DNA from: Streptomyces xanthophaeus
GTDB taxonomy: Bacteria > Actinomycetota > Actinomycetes > Streptomycetales > Streptomycetaceae
Assembly (NCBI RefSeq): GCF_030440515.1
Contig: NZ_CP076543.1
Coordinates: 4,437,501 to 4,501,500 of the forward strand
DNA: 64,000 nucleotides
Reading direction: 5' to 3'
The notes under the pieces were generated by a model. It saw only the letters and a list, made by a program, of their open reading frames with translations, was not told the DNA's origin and searched no databases. Of the stretch, positions 11,079 through 19,692 are shown piece by piece. Numbering within the stretch: the first letter of the stretch is position 1; each line of letters begins with the position of its first letter. The translations under genes were made by a program, and so were the position numbers.

Positions 11079-11467
11079 CGCCCCTGTATGGGTAGTTCCG
11101 GAAGCCCCTTGCCCGACGGCAGGGGTTACGCACTATCTTCGCTGATGAAACCGCCGCCGTCGTCGACTTGACGGCTCTCTTTACCCGATCTCGCGGCCCG
11201 CGCTCCGCTTCCGCGCTCTGACCTGGGCAGGGGCGGTGCGTAGGCGCGAGAACATGCGGTCACTCTGTGTATCACGGGGGGTGACGCCGGGCAATGATTG
11301 TCGTCTCGACGTACGGGGGGTGGTCCGAGGGGCCGCCGTTCGGAGCAGTGGCGTGGCGTGTTGTTGGGCCGGCCCGCCGACATGCGTCCGATCCTCTTCC
11401 AGTCGTTTCATCGGTGCGCGGGGGCATGGCGGCGGGGTTGTCAGTGGGGTGCGGCAGGCTGGGGAGC
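11079..11467. other. Divergent intergenic region between cmd-type cluster and hydrolase fusion
   Basis: This stretch of 389 nt must hold the promoter of the six-gene minus-strand cluster and that of the plus-strand hydrolase. I see no confident promoter hexamers, no long inverted repeat and no small gene with a good ribosome-binding site. Confidence 0.5.
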
Positions 11468-12622
11468 ATGACGACTCCATGGACTCTCGCGGACCTCGAG
11501 GCGGCCATCCGGGCGGGATGGTCGGCGGAGACCTGCGAGCCCTCCGACATCACGAAGATCCCCTGGACTCCGGAGAATCCGGGCTGGGGGCACTGTGACA
11601 TCACCGCCCTCGTCGTGCAGGACCTGGTGGGCGGGGACCTGATGCTGGGCGAGGTGTTCCACGACGGCCGGCAGGAGGGCTACCACTGGTGGAACCTGCT
11701 GCCCGGGGGTATCCGGATCGATCTGACGCGGGAGCAGTTCCGGCGGGGGGAGACGGTCACGCCGGGGCGGGTCGTGAAGCGGCCGGGCGGGCGGTTGCGC
11801 AGGCGGTGGGAGGAGTACCAGCTGCTGCGGCAGCGGGTCATCGACAAGCTGGGGCCGTTGCCGGGGGTGATGGTGACGCAGGACGGGCGGCGGCTCGCCT
11901 ATACGGACTTCGGGGGGCCGGGGGCGCCGCTGCTGGCGCTGCACGGGCACTTCGCGGAGGGGGCGGGGGCTTTCGAGCGCCTGGCCGGGGAGCTGGGTCC
12001 GGCGTGGCGGGTGATCGCCCTGGACCAGCGGGGGCACGGGAGGTCGGACCGGGCGGCGGAGTACACGCGGGACGGGTACGTGGCGGATGCGGCGGCCCTG
12101 CTGGAGCAGCTGGGACTGGGGCCGGCGGTGGTGCTGGGGCATTCGCTGGGCGGGGTCAACGCGTACCAGCTCGCGGCGCGGCGGCCGGATCTGGTGCGGG
12201 CCGTGGTGGTCGAGGACATCGGGGCGGTGGTCGACGGCGACCTGGCGTTCGCGCGGGAGTGGCCGAGACGGGCCGCGACCCGGGCCGGGTTCCTGGCGGG
12301 GGTGGGGAGTGCGGCGCCGTACCTGGAGGGGTCTCTGCAGGAGTATCCGGACGGGTGGGGGACCGCGTTCGAGGTGGAGGACATGGTGGAGTCCCAGCGG
12401 GGGCTGAACGGGGACCACTGGGGGGACTGGCTGGGGGTGCGGAAGCCGACGCTGCTGGTGCGGGGGGATCGGAGCGGGGTGCTGTCGGCGGAGCATGCGC
12501 GGGAGATGACGGTGCGGAGGGCGGGGGTGCGGTTGGTGGAGTTGCCGGCGGGGCATGCGGTGCGGGTCGGGGACCCGGAGGGGTACTTCGCCGCTGTGCG
12601 GGGGTTTTTGGCGCGGGTGTGA
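11468..12622 (+). CDS. YunG-like domain fused to alpha/beta hydrolase
   Basis: The 384-aa protein has two parts. Residues 1-95 resemble the YunG family (WGHCDITALVVQDLVGGD, then HWWNLLPGG...IDLTREQF). Residues about 135-384 are an alpha/beta hydrolase with the oxyanion HG (159-160), DQRGHGRSD, nucleophile Ser226 in GHSLGG, and a late acid and His (VRGDRSG, PAGHAVR). The ATG at 11468 follows GGGGAGC and starts directly at the first domain. The hydrolase half is clearly similar to the product at 34341-35129, which lacks the first domain. The substrate is unknown. A repeat-rich gap follows. Confidence 0.78.
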   Translation: MTTPWTLADLEAAIRAGWSAETCEPSDITKIPWTPENPGWGHCDITALVVQDLVGGDLMLGEVFHDGRQEGYHWWNLLPGGIRIDLTREQFRRGETVTPGRVVKRPGGRLRRRWEEYQLLRQRVIDKLGPLPGVMVTQDGRRLAYTDFGGPGAPLLALHGHFAEGAGAFERLAGELGPAWRVIALDQRGHGRSDRAAEYTRDGYVADAAALLEQLGLGPAVVLGHSLGGVNAYQLAARRPDLVRAVVVEDIGAVVDGDLAFAREWPRRAATRAGFLAGVGSAAPYLEGSLQEYPDGWGTAFEVEDMVESQRGLNGDHWGDWLGVRKPTLLVRGDRSGVLSAEHAREMTVRRAGVRLVELPAGHAVRVGDPEGYFAAVRGFLARV

Positions 12623-12651
12623 GGGTGGGGGCGGGTGCGGCGCCGTTGCTG

Positions 12652-12775
12652 GGGCTCCGCCCCAGGCCCCGCGCCTCAAACGCCGGCGGGGCTGGAAGAG
12701 CGCCTCAAGCGCCGGCGGGGCTGGAGGGGGCCCGGCGGGGCTTGGGGAGGCCCGGCGGGGCTGGGGAGACCGGGC
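12652..12775. repeat. Streptomyces intergenic GC-rich repeat cluster
   Basis: The segment holds CGCCTCAAACGCCGGCGGGG and a variant CGCCTCAAGCGCCGGCGGGG, preceded by GGGCTCCGCCCCAGGCCCCG and followed by several shorter GGCCCGGCGGGGCT units. It lies in the gap between convergent genes. Confidence 0.85.
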
Positions 12776-12808
12776 GGGGGCCCGGGGAGGGGGGCCGGGA
12801 GGGGTGGG

Positions 12809-13651
12809 TCAGGTCCAGTGGGTGGGGCGGGTGAGGGTCGGGGGGATTCGGGTGGTGGGGTCGCCCTGGGCTGCGTTCAGTTGGGGCTGGGTGAGGAAGA
12901 CGGCGTCGCGGAGGTCGGCTCCGCGGAGGTTGGTGTCGCGGAGGTCCGCGCCGATCAGGTCCGCCGTGCGGAGGTCGGCGCCGGTGAGGTCGGCGGCGAT
13001 CAGGTAGGCGCCGCGGAGGTTCGCGCCGCGCAGGTCGGCTCCGGAGAGGCGGGCGCCCATCAGATCGGCTCCGCGATGGTTCTTCTTGCGGCCCGGCACC
13101 TTCGCCCGTACGAGTTCGCTCGTCTTCAGGAGCAGGGTGTTGATCTGCTGGCGGAGGGGGCCGACGTCCAGGTCGGCCAGGGCCTGCGCGTCGGCGCGGG
13201 TCCATTCCTCGGTCTCCGCCAGGGCCCGCCGCAGGTCCGCGTGGACCGGGGCGGCGGCCGGGAGGGTCAGGGCCTGGCTCACGTAGAAGAGCAGTTCGTG
13301 GAGCTGCCGCAGGACCGGGAAGACCTCGAACATCTGGCGGGACGTGCCGGGGTGGGTGCGCCAGTCGCGGCCGCCGAAGGTGACCTGGGAGACCTGCTGC
13401 CCCGCGCCGAAGCAGTCGAAGACGGTGCAGCCCTGGAATCCCTTGTCGCGCAGCCGGGTGTGGACGCCGCAGCGGAAGTCCTGCTGGAGGTTCTTGCAGG
13501 GAGTTCCGGCGGGCTTGTTCATGGCGAAGTCGTTGGACTTGGCGAAGGGCAGCGCCACGCAGCAGAGGGCGAAGCAGTTCGCGCAGTCGGCCTGCAGGAC
13601 AGGGAGCGCGGGGAGGTCGGAGGTGGCGGGGTGGTTCGGCACGCCGTCCAT
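12809..13651 (-). CDS. Cys-rich pentapeptide repeat protein
   Basis: The 280-aa protein has a cysteine-rich N-terminal part (CANCFALCC, TPCKNL, FRCGVH, GCTVFDCFGAGQ). It may bind a metal or iron-sulfur cluster, as in YkgJ-like zinc/iron-chelating domains. A helical middle follows, then about 12 pentapeptide units (A[D/N]LXX) from about residue 195 to 262, which should form a right-handed beta-helix. The ATG at 13651 was chosen because GGAGGACA precedes it. The function is not known; pentapeptide proteins can mimic DNA or serve as scaffolds. Confidence 0.75.
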   Translation of the reverse strand: MDGVPNHPATSDLPALPVLQADCANCFALCCVALPFAKSNDFAMNKPAGTPCKNLQQDFRCGVHTRLRDKGFQGCTVFDCFGAGQQVSQVTFGGRDWRTHPGTSRQMFEVFPVLRQLHELLFYVSQALTLPAAAPVHADLRRALAETEEWTRADAQALADLDVGPLRQQINTLLLKTSELVRAKVPGRKKNHRGADLMGARLSGADLRGANLRGAYLIAADLTGADLRTADLIGADLRDTNLRGADLRDAVFLTQPQLNAAQGDPTTRIPPTLTRPTHWT

Positions 13652-13716
13652 TGTCCTCCGTCGCGCCGGGTGCTCGGGGTCTTGATCCACGGGGCGGCGG
13701 CGGTGAGCATCCCCGT

Positions 13717-14325
13717 ATGACAGAAGTGATCGCAGTCGCCGTTATTACTCTCCTCGCCGTGATCAGTCCCGGTGCCGACTTCGCCATGGTGGTCCGCAAC
13801 AGCTATCTCTACGGGCGCCCCACCGGGCTGTTCGCGGCCGCCGGGGTCGCGGCCGGCGTGCTGGTCCACGTCTCCTACACGATGCTCGGGGTCGGTCTGC
13901 TGATCGCCTCGTCCACCGCGCTGTTCACCGCGATCAAGCTGGCGGGCGCGGCCTATCTGGTGTGGATCGGGATCCGCACCTTCCGGGCGCGGGCCGAGGT
14001 GACCGTGGACCTGGAGTCGAAGCCGCAGCTGACCCGGCTGGGGGCGATGCGGTCGGGCTTCCTGACGAACGTGCTCAATCCGAAGACGACGCTGTTCGTG
14101 GTGTCGACCTTCACGCAGGTGGTGAACCCGCAGACCCCGGTGTGGCAGCAGGTGGGCTATGGGCTGTTCATGTCGGCGGCGCACCTGGGCTGGTTCGGGG
14201 CGGTCGCGCTGTTCTTCTCCGTCTCGCGGCTGCGTGACCGGATGCTGAAGGCGCAGAAGGCGCTGAACCGGGCCATCGGGTCGGTGCTGGTGGGGCTGGG
14301 GGTGGGGCTGGGGTTCGCCCGCTGA
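13717..14325 (+). CDS. LysE family amino-acid exporter
   Basis: The 202-aa integral membrane protein has about six hydrophobic spans and the RhtB/LysE signature: an early ISPGADFAMVVRNS segment, YLVWIG near residue 80, and FLTNVLNPKTTLF near residue 115. Members export amino acids or similar small molecules. The start is ATG at 13717, divergent from the pentapeptide gene across a 65-nt gap. Confidence 0.88.
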   Translation: MTEVIAVAVITLLAVISPGADFAMVVRNSYLYGRPTGLFAAAGVAAGVLVHVSYTMLGVGLLIASSTALFTAIKLAGAAYLVWIGIRTFRARAEVTVDLESKPQLTRLGAMRSGFLTNVLNPKTTLFVVSTFTQVVNPQTPVWQQVGYGLFMSAAHLGWFGAVALFFSVSRLRDRMLKAQKALNRAIGSVLVGLGVGLGFAR

Positions 14326-14365
14326 GGCGGTCGCCGGGGTGATCGCAGGGGCTGGTGGCCGGGGT

Positions 14366-14377
14366 TACCTGTCGGTA
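14366..14377. promoter_or_regulatory. TACC-N4-GGTA inverted repeat overlapping a possible -10 box
   Basis: TACCTGTCGGTA lies just before the thioesterase start. Its last two bases begin TAGCGT (14376-14381), a good -10 hexamer, with ATG eight bases later. The transcript may be nearly leaderless. Similar repeats occur at 32353 and 35829. Confidence 0.35.
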
Positions 14378-14388
14378 GCGTGGTCGGC

Positions 14389-15192
14389 ATGGGTGCTTCC
14401 GAGGGGTACGAGGGATTCTTCGAGAGGGTCGGTGCCGGGCGGTTCCTGGCCACCGAGTACACGCGCGGGCCGTGGGACCCGGGCTCGCAGCATGCCGGGC
14501 CGCCGGCCGCGCTGCTCGGGCGGGCCGTCGAGGAGCGGCCGGGTGCGCGTACGGACATGCGGATCGCCCGGATCACGTACGAGATCCTGCGGCCGGTGCC
14601 GATCGGCGAGCTGGAGATCACCACCAGTGTGCTGCGGGCCGGCCGCGGGACCGAGGTGGTCGAGGCGGCCCTGGCGCCGGCGGGTGGCGCGCCCGTGATG
14701 CTGGCGCGGGCGCTGCGGATCCGGGTCGCTCAGGAGGCCGTGCCGGCCGTGGTCCCGGGGCCGCAGCTGCCGCCGCCCGGGGAGGTGGAGGTGACGCCGT
14801 TCTTCCCGGTGCCGTGGGAGACCGGCTACCACTCGGCCATGGAGACCCGGTTCACCGAGGGCGCCTTCGTCGAACTGGGCCCCGGCACCTGCTGGATGCG
14901 GATGAAGGTGCCGCTCGTCGCCGGGGAGGAGACCAGGCCGCTGGACCGGGTGCTGATCGCCGCCGACTCGGGGAACGGGATCAGCTCGGTGATGGACTTC
15001 GGGCGGTACGTGTTCATCAACGGTGACCTGACCGTCCACCTGCACCGCCATCCGGTGGGCGAGTGGGCGTGCGTCCAGGCCCGTACGAGTGTGGACGCGG
15101 CCGGGATCGGGCTCGCGGACGCGCGGCTGCACGATGAGAAGGGGCCCATCGGGCGGAGCGCGCAGAGCCTTTTCGTGGCGCCGCGTTCCTAG
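14389..15192 (+). CDS. Acyl-CoA thioesterase-like (double hotdog) protein
   Basis: The 267-aa soluble protein has a double-hotdog layout of the TesB-like kind: HAGPPAALLGRAVEE and ITYEILRPVPIGELEI in the first half, then MDFGRYVFINGDLTVHLHR and ADARLHDEKGPIGRSAQSLF in the second. Such enzymes hydrolyse acyl-CoA thioesters. The start is ATG at 14389; a GTG nine bases upstream is an alternative. The kinase gene follows on the same strand. Confidence 0.82.
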   Translation: MGASEGYEGFFERVGAGRFLATEYTRGPWDPGSQHAGPPAALLGRAVEERPGARTDMRIARITYEILRPVPIGELEITTSVLRAGRGTEVVEAALAPAGGAPVMLARALRIRVAQEAVPAVVPGPQLPPPGEVEVTPFFPVPWETGYHSAMETRFTEGAFVELGPGTCWMRMKVPLVAGEETRPLDRVLIAADSGNGISSVMDFGRYVFINGDLTVHLHRHPVGEWACVQARTSVDAAGIGLADARLHDEKGPIGRSAQSLFVAPRS

Positions 15193-15247
15193 GTCATTTC
15201 TTCGCGTCAACCCGGGTCCGTGGCACGGGAGTCGGTGTGGCAGGCTC

Positions 15248-16918
15248 GTGCCGGTGGAGGCCCTGAGAGACGTCGACCCCGCGCAGATCGGGGCGCATGC
15301 GCTGTTGGCCCGGCTCGGTGCCGGGGGGATGGGGCAGGTGTACCTCGGGCGGTCGCCCGGTGGGCGCCTGGTCGCCGTGAAGGTGATCCGGGACGAGATC
15401 ACCGGGCATCCGGAGGCGCTGGCACGGTTCCGGCGTGAGGCCGAGACCGTGCGTGCGGTGCGGTCGGCGTACACGGCGAACCTGATCGACGCCTCGCTGG
15501 CGGCGGCGCCGTACTGGCTGGCGACCGAGTACGTGGCGGGCCCGACGCTCGGTCATGCGGTGGCGGAGCGCGGCGGCTTGCCCGCGGACACCTGCCGGCG
15601 GCTGTTCGCGGCGCTCGCGGAGGGGCTGGCGAGCGTGCACGCGTACGGGGTGACGCACCGGGACCTCAAGCCGCAGAACGTCATCCTGGGCGCGCAGGGG
15701 CCGCAGCTCATCGACTTCGGCATCGCGCGGGGCGTGGGCGAGACGGCTCTCACCCAGGACGGGCAGGCCCCGGGGACGCCGGGGTACACGGCGCCGGAGG
15801 TTTTGCTGGGTGCGGAGGCCGGGGCCGCGGCGGACGTCTTCGCGCTGGGCGCGACCCTCGCGTACGCGGCGACGGGGCGGCCGCCGTTCGGGACGGGCGT
15901 GGCGACGACGGTGAGCTACCGGGCGGTGCACGAGCCGGTCGACGTGGCCGGGGTGGAGCCTGGGCTGGCGGGGCTGATCGAGGCGTGCGTGGCGAAGGAT
16001 CCGGCGGTGCGGCCGGGTCTGCGTGAGGTCATCGCCCGGTGCGGGGTCCGGGACGCGCTGGTCGACGATCGGGTGTACGTCGGGCTCGGTGCGCTGGGTG
16101 AGGCCGTGCCGGTGCACGAGATGCGGACGCAGGGGCCGGGTCTGGTGCCCGAATACACCCCGACCCGGGGCGTGGTCGCGGCCGCTTCGCCGAAGCGTGG
16201 GCGGCCGGGAGTCTGGGTGGCGGCCGGGGTCGCGCTGGCCGTGGTGGGAGCCGTCGCGGTGTGGAAGCTGCCGCTGGGGGGACAGGGTGGCCAGGAGGGT
16301 GCGGACGACCGGGCCGGCGGGCGCACGCCCGCCGGGCAGGCGCCCGCGGGACAAACGCCTTCCGGGCAGAGTTCCGGAGGCACTGCGGTGCAGTCTCCGG
16401 CCGGACCGCCCACGTACATCAGGCAGACCGAGCCCAATCTGGACGACTACAACCCCATCCACCGCACGTGCACCCGTGGTCCGGAGGACCGCGGCATCCT
16501 GGACTTCCAGACCGCGCTGCCGAGGTCCATGGACGACCCTGGCCTGAAGTCGGGCAAGGTCGAGATCGGGTACCGGGTCAAGGATGCGCTCCCTGACGCA
16601 CCGCCGTACTACGTGGCCGTCGTCGTGAAGCCGCAGCACGAGGTCGACGAGAACGGCCGGTCCACCGATGTGAGCGACAACCGCCAGCTCGGCTTCGTTG
16701 CCAAGGCCCGGGACCTGTACGAAGGTGACGAGGTGCAGTGGAAGTTCCTCACGTACCCGGACGACTTCTCCATGCAGCTGAACGGCAAGACCGTCAAGGC
16801 GCCTCCGCTCTCGCAGGATCCCGGTGGCTGGACGGTGGTGTTCCGGCATGCCGTCTCGGACACGGAACACAAGAGCATTCAATGCGACGGCTTCGACAGC
16901 GGGCCACAAAAGGGATGA
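15248..16918 (+). CDS. Membrane Ser/Thr protein kinase (PknB-type catalytic domain)
   Basis: The 556-aa Hanks-type kinase has the glycine loop LGAGGMGQVY (23-32), the ATP lysine Lys45, the catalytic loop HRDLKPQN (137-144), DFG (156-158) and GTPGYTAPE. A single membrane span lies near residues 319-338. It is followed by a Gly/Gln/Pro-rich linker with AGQAPAGQTPSGQ repeats and an extracellular domain of about 170 residues with two cysteines. There are no PASTA repeats, so it is not the classical cell-wall PknB. The start is uncertain: GTG at 15248 or 15254, with no strong ribosome-binding site. Confidence 0.88.
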   Translation: MPVEALRDVDPAQIGAHALLARLGAGGMGQVYLGRSPGGRLVAVKVIRDEITGHPEALARFRREAETVRAVRSAYTANLIDASLAAAPYWLATEYVAGPTLGHAVAERGGLPADTCRRLFAALAEGLASVHAYGVTHRDLKPQNVILGAQGPQLIDFGIARGVGETALTQDGQAPGTPGYTAPEVLLGAEAGAAADVFALGATLAYAATGRPPFGTGVATTVSYRAVHEPVDVAGVEPGLAGLIEACVAKDPAVRPGLREVIARCGVRDALVDDRVYVGLGALGEAVPVHEMRTQGPGLVPEYTPTRGVVAAASPKRGRPGVWVAAGVALAVVGAVAVWKLPLGGQGGQEGADDRAGGRTPAGQAPAGQTPSGQSSGGTAVQSPAGPPTYIRQTEPNLDDYNPIHRTCTRGPEDRGILDFQTALPRSMDDPGLKSGKVEIGYRVKDALPDAPPYYVAVVVKPQHEVDENGRSTDVSDNRQLGFVAKARDLYEGDEVQWKFLTYPDDFSMQLNGKTVKAPPLSQDPGGWTVVFRHAVSDTEHKSIQCDGFDSGPQKG

Positions 16919-16976
16919 ATCCGACACGTAGCGGCGAATCCCGGTGAAAGACCGGTCGATGGGGGAGGGTTGACGG

Positions 16977-17993
16977 GTGCGCAGATTCTGGGTGATCGGC
17001 GGGATCAGCTTCGGAGCGTGTCTGTGCTTCGTCGCTCTCCTCGTGGTCGGCACGTACTCCGCCGCCGCGGGCATCGCGACCGGCGGCGGCCGTCCCGTCG
17101 GCCTCGCCAAGGGCGCGGTGCCCGGAAAGTACCAGGCCCTGGTGCAGAAGTGGGGCGTTCTCTGCCCGACCCTGAGCCCGGCCGTCCTCGCCGCCCAGCT
17201 CTACTCCGAGAGCGGCTGGGACCCGCACATCGTCAGTCCCGCCGATGCGCGCGGCATCGCCCAGTTCATCCCCGGCACCTGGGCCACGCACGGCATCGAC
17301 GGGGACGGCGACGGCGACCGTGACATCTGGGACCCGGACGACGCCATTCCCTCGGCCGCTTCGTACGACTGCGAACTCGCCCGCTATGTGAGCAAGGTCC
17401 CCGGGGATCCCGTCGCGAACATGCTGGCCGCCTACAACGCCGGCCCGGGCGCGGTGATGCAGCACCAGGGAGTGCCTCCGTTCCGCGAGACCCAGGGGTA
17501 CGTGAAGGCCATCACCACCCTGGCCAAGAGTTTCGAGCGGCCCGTCGGGCGGGTGGCGCCCTCGCAGCAGGCTGCCGGGGCGATTTACTTCGCGCAGAAG
17601 CAGCTCGGGACGCCGTATCTGTGGGGTGGCAACGGGACGCCCGATCAGGACGGGCGGTTCGACTGTTCCGGGTTGACCAAGGCCGCGTACGAGACCGTGG
17701 GGATCGAGTTGCCGCGCGTGGCGAACGACCAGTACAACGCCGGGGCGCACCCTTCGCGCGATCAACTCCTGCCCGGCGACCTGGTCTTCTTCTCCGATGA
17801 TCTGACGAACTCTCGGGAGATCCGGCACGTCGGTCTCTACGTGGGCGGCGGGTACATGATCAACGCCCCTTACACCGGTGCCGTGATCCGGTTCGACAAG
17901 ATCGACACCCCGGACTACTTCGGTGCGACGCGCGTGACCAAGGACGGTGCGGAGGCCCTTCCGGAGCGTTCCGCTCCCGCTCGCGCAGCATAG
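16977..17993 (+). CDS. Bifunctional lytic transglycosylase / NlpC-P60 peptidase
   Basis: The 338-aa exported wall hydrolase has an N-terminal membrane anchor (about 5-27), an SLT domain with catalytic Glu78 (SESGW) and the AAYNAGPG motif, then an NlpC/P60 domain with Cys230 (FDCSGL) and His284 (RHVGLYVG). It should cut both glycan strands and peptides of peptidoglycan. This domain pair is typical of Gram-positive conjugation systems (VirB1/TcpG-like), and the orphan secretion-like cluster is 6 kb away. The start is GTG at 16977 after GGGGGAGGG. Confidence 0.9.
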   Translation: MRRFWVIGGISFGACLCFVALLVVGTYSAAAGIATGGGRPVGLAKGAVPGKYQALVQKWGVLCPTLSPAVLAAQLYSESGWDPHIVSPADARGIAQFIPGTWATHGIDGDGDGDRDIWDPDDAIPSAASYDCELARYVSKVPGDPVANMLAAYNAGPGAVMQHQGVPPFRETQGYVKAITTLAKSFERPVGRVAPSQQAAGAIYFAQKQLGTPYLWGGNGTPDQDGRFDCSGLTKAAYETVGIELPRVANDQYNAGAHPSRDQLLPGDLVFFSDDLTNSREIRHVGLYVGGGYMINAPYTGAVIRFDKIDTPDYFGATRVTKDGAEALPERSAPARAA

Positions 17994-18073
17994 CAACTCT
18001 CCGTAATGCAAAGGCCCTGAGCTGCGACGATGGGTCACTCTTCGATAACGTTGGAGTGATCATTGCGTGGAGA

Positions 18074-18105
18074 ATGGAACGTAGGAGCCAGAACGGGCGT
18101 TCCAT
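18074..18105. promoter_or_regulatory. 8-bp inverted repeat ATGGAACG / CGTTCCAT upstream of PAP2 gene
   Basis: Perfect 8-bp arms at 18074-18081 and 18098-18105 are separated by 16 nt, about 95 nt before the PAP2 start. The spacing suits two half-sites on one DNA face; it could also form an RNA hairpin. Confidence 0.3.
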
Positions 18106-18198
18106 GGGCGCGGGGGTTGATCAAGTGGGGGGCGTAGGGGCGCACACAGGGGTGCGTCCCGCAGGGGAACCACGGCAAGGGCAAGGGGCCGCATCACC

Positions 18199-18927
18199 AT
18201 GGCTGGACTCACAACAGGTGGGCCGAACGTGGATGTCAGCCTGCTGTACGAGATCAACGGAGCCGCCCGGCACGCTCCGGCGTGGCTGGACCGGGTCGTG
18301 AGCCTGGCCGGGGAGTACGGGATCCTGCTGGCCCTGGTGCTCCTGGTCCTGTGGTGCTGGCGCGGCGCCCGCCGGCAGGAGGAGGCCGCCGCCGTCGAGT
18401 CCGTCGCCGCGCTCGTCTGGGCCCCGCTGGCCGCCGGGCTGGCCCTGCTCGTGAATGTGCCGCTGCGTGAATTCGTGGGGCGGCCGCGCCCGTTCCGCCA
18501 GCACGAGGGCCTGCAAGTCCTCGACCCCGCCTTCGGCTGGGGGCTCGGGCGCACCGAGTTCTCCTTCGTCAGCGGCCACACCACCCTCGCGATGGCCCTG
18601 GGTGTAGGCCTGTTCGTGGCGAACCGGAAGTTCGGCCTCCTGGGGATCGGGCTGGCCTTCGCCGAGGGCCTGTGCCGGGTCTACATGGGCATCCACTACC
18701 CGACCGACGTCATCGGCGGCCTCGCCCTCGGCACCGCGGTGGTGCTCGTGCTCGCGCCGCTCGCCATGGCGGCGCTGACCCCGTTGGTGCGGGCGGTGGC
18801 CCGCTCCCGGCGCGGTGTCCGGCTCGTACGGGCCAAGAACGCCGCGCTTCCCCGGCCGGTCGGCCTCCCGCAGGCACAGACCCCGCCGGCGGGGCAGCGT
18901 ACGCACGAGAGCGACCTCGCCGCCTGA
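18199..18927 (+). CDS. PAP2 family lipid phosphatase
   Basis: The 242-aa membrane protein has about six spans and the three PAP2 phosphatase motifs: a variant of KX6RP in REFVGRPRPF (the usual Lys is Arg), SGHT near residue 122, and YMGIHYPTDVIGG with the catalytic His. It should dephosphorylate a lipid phosphate such as phosphatidate or undecaprenyl pyrophosphate at the outer membrane face. The start is ATG at 18199. Confidence 0.88.
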   Translation: MAGLTTGGPNVDVSLLYEINGAARHAPAWLDRVVSLAGEYGILLALVLLVLWCWRGARRQEEAAAVESVAALVWAPLAAGLALLVNVPLREFVGRPRPFRQHEGLQVLDPAFGWGLGRTEFSFVSGHTTLAMALGVGLFVANRKFGLLGIGLAFAEGLCRVYMGIHYPTDVIGGLALGTAVVLVLAPLAMAALTPLVRAVARSRRGVRLVRAKNAALPRPVGLPQAQTPPAGQRTHESDLAA

Positions 18928-18952
18928 CACCGGTGGCGGTGTGGGGCCGGGA

Positions 18953-19060
18953 TCAGCCCTGAGCGTACGCATTCCATACGGCGAGCAGTACGGCCGCCAA
19001 CAGGCACAGCAGCGCCGCCCCGAAGCACACCCGCACCGCCTTCGGCCGGGACCGGGGCAT
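18953..19060 (-). CDS. Small single-pass membrane protein (35 aa)
   Basis: ATG at 19060 opens a 35-aa frame: a basic start (MPRSRPKAVRVCF) and one hydrophobic span (AALLCLLAAVLLAVW). The ATG overlaps the stop of another small minus-strand frame (ATGA), which suggests coupling. There is no recognised family. The hydrophobic segment makes it more credible than a chance frame. Confidence 0.45.
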   Translation of the reverse strand: MPRSRPKAVRVCFGAALLCLLAAVLLAVWNAYAQG

Positions 19061-19272
19061 CAGGGATCACCGCCGTCGGTGTCACGGCGGTACCGGGAGC
19101 GCAGCCACCAGCCGCTTCCCCCGTCCGCGGCCGAGCTGAGTCCGATGGCCAGGCCCACGTCGGCCGGGCCGTCCGCGGGGCCCACGGGTCCGGCCCAGGC
19201 CGCGGGGGCCGGGGCGGACACGACGGGCAGGGCCCGGAGAAGGGGCGCGGGGCGGGCTGCGGAACCTGGCAT
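19060..19272 (-). CDS. Hypothetical small protein (70 aa)
   Basis: The frame encodes a Pro/Ala/Gly-rich 70-aa protein with no recognised domain, ending in SGWWLRSRYRRDTDGGDP. It is kept only because its stop overlaps the start of the small membrane protein downstream. The ribosome-binding site is weak, so it may be spurious. Confidence 0.3.
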   Translation of the reverse strand: MPGSAARPAPLLRALPVVSAPAPAAWAGPVGPADGPADVGLAIGLSSAADGGSGWWLRSRYRRDTDGGDP

Positions 19273-19345
19273 GGATCAAGGGCATCCGCTGCGGACGGCC
19301 CCGGCCAGCCGGGCGGTCCGAACGGTCTACGCGGCCTGGCTACGG

Positions 19346-19561
19346 CTACGGCTGCGTGTGGCGGGCCGCGTCTCTGCGGGCCAGGTCGCGGGAGCGGCGG
19401 GCGGGACCGCTCCAGCCGCAGGTGCAGACGGCCAGGCAGAACGATCCGCGGTCGGCGGTGGATGTGGTGTGGCCGGCCGGTGGCTCCGGCTGCGCGTGCG
19501 GCCGCGGGAGCGGCAGGGAGTCAAGCGGAGGGACCAGTCTCGCTTCGGTGTGCGGTTCCAC
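19346..19561 (-). CDS. Small CxCGW-motif protein
   Basis: The 71-aa product from GTG 19561 ends with LAVCTCGWSGPARRSRDLAR. This resembles small Streptomyces proteins carrying a C-x-C-G-W-x-GPAR motif, known to me only as hypothetical. No transmembrane span is seen. The start is a guess from where the conserved part seems to begin. Confidence 0.45.
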   Translation of the reverse strand: MEPHTEARLVPPLDSLPLPRPHAQPEPPAGHTTSTADRGSFCLAVCTCGWSGPARRSRDLARRDAARHTQP

Positions 19562-19692
19562 AGGTCCACGGTACCGGGGCGGGCGACGCGCGGGGAGGGT
19601 GCGCCCCCGTGACGGGAAACCCCGGACCTCGTTAAACGGAGCGGGTGGGGGCCTCGGGCAAGCAGCGGTCATGCGTTGGGGGTTGGCAGGCG

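Noticed and set aside
15194..17110. A 638-codon minus-strand frame opposite the kinase
   Set aside because: It is Arg/Pro/His-rich antisense of a clear Ser/Thr kinase; high GC produces such frames.
3963..17993. The secretion-like cluster as an integrative conjugative element
   Set aside because: No relaxase, integrase, tRNA target, att repeats or change in base composition is visible, and the surroundings look like conserved core.
18127..18170. GGGGCGCAC / GTGCGTCCC partial dyad before the PAP2 gene
   Set aside because: The arms match imperfectly and such GC-rich dyads are common by chance in this DNA.
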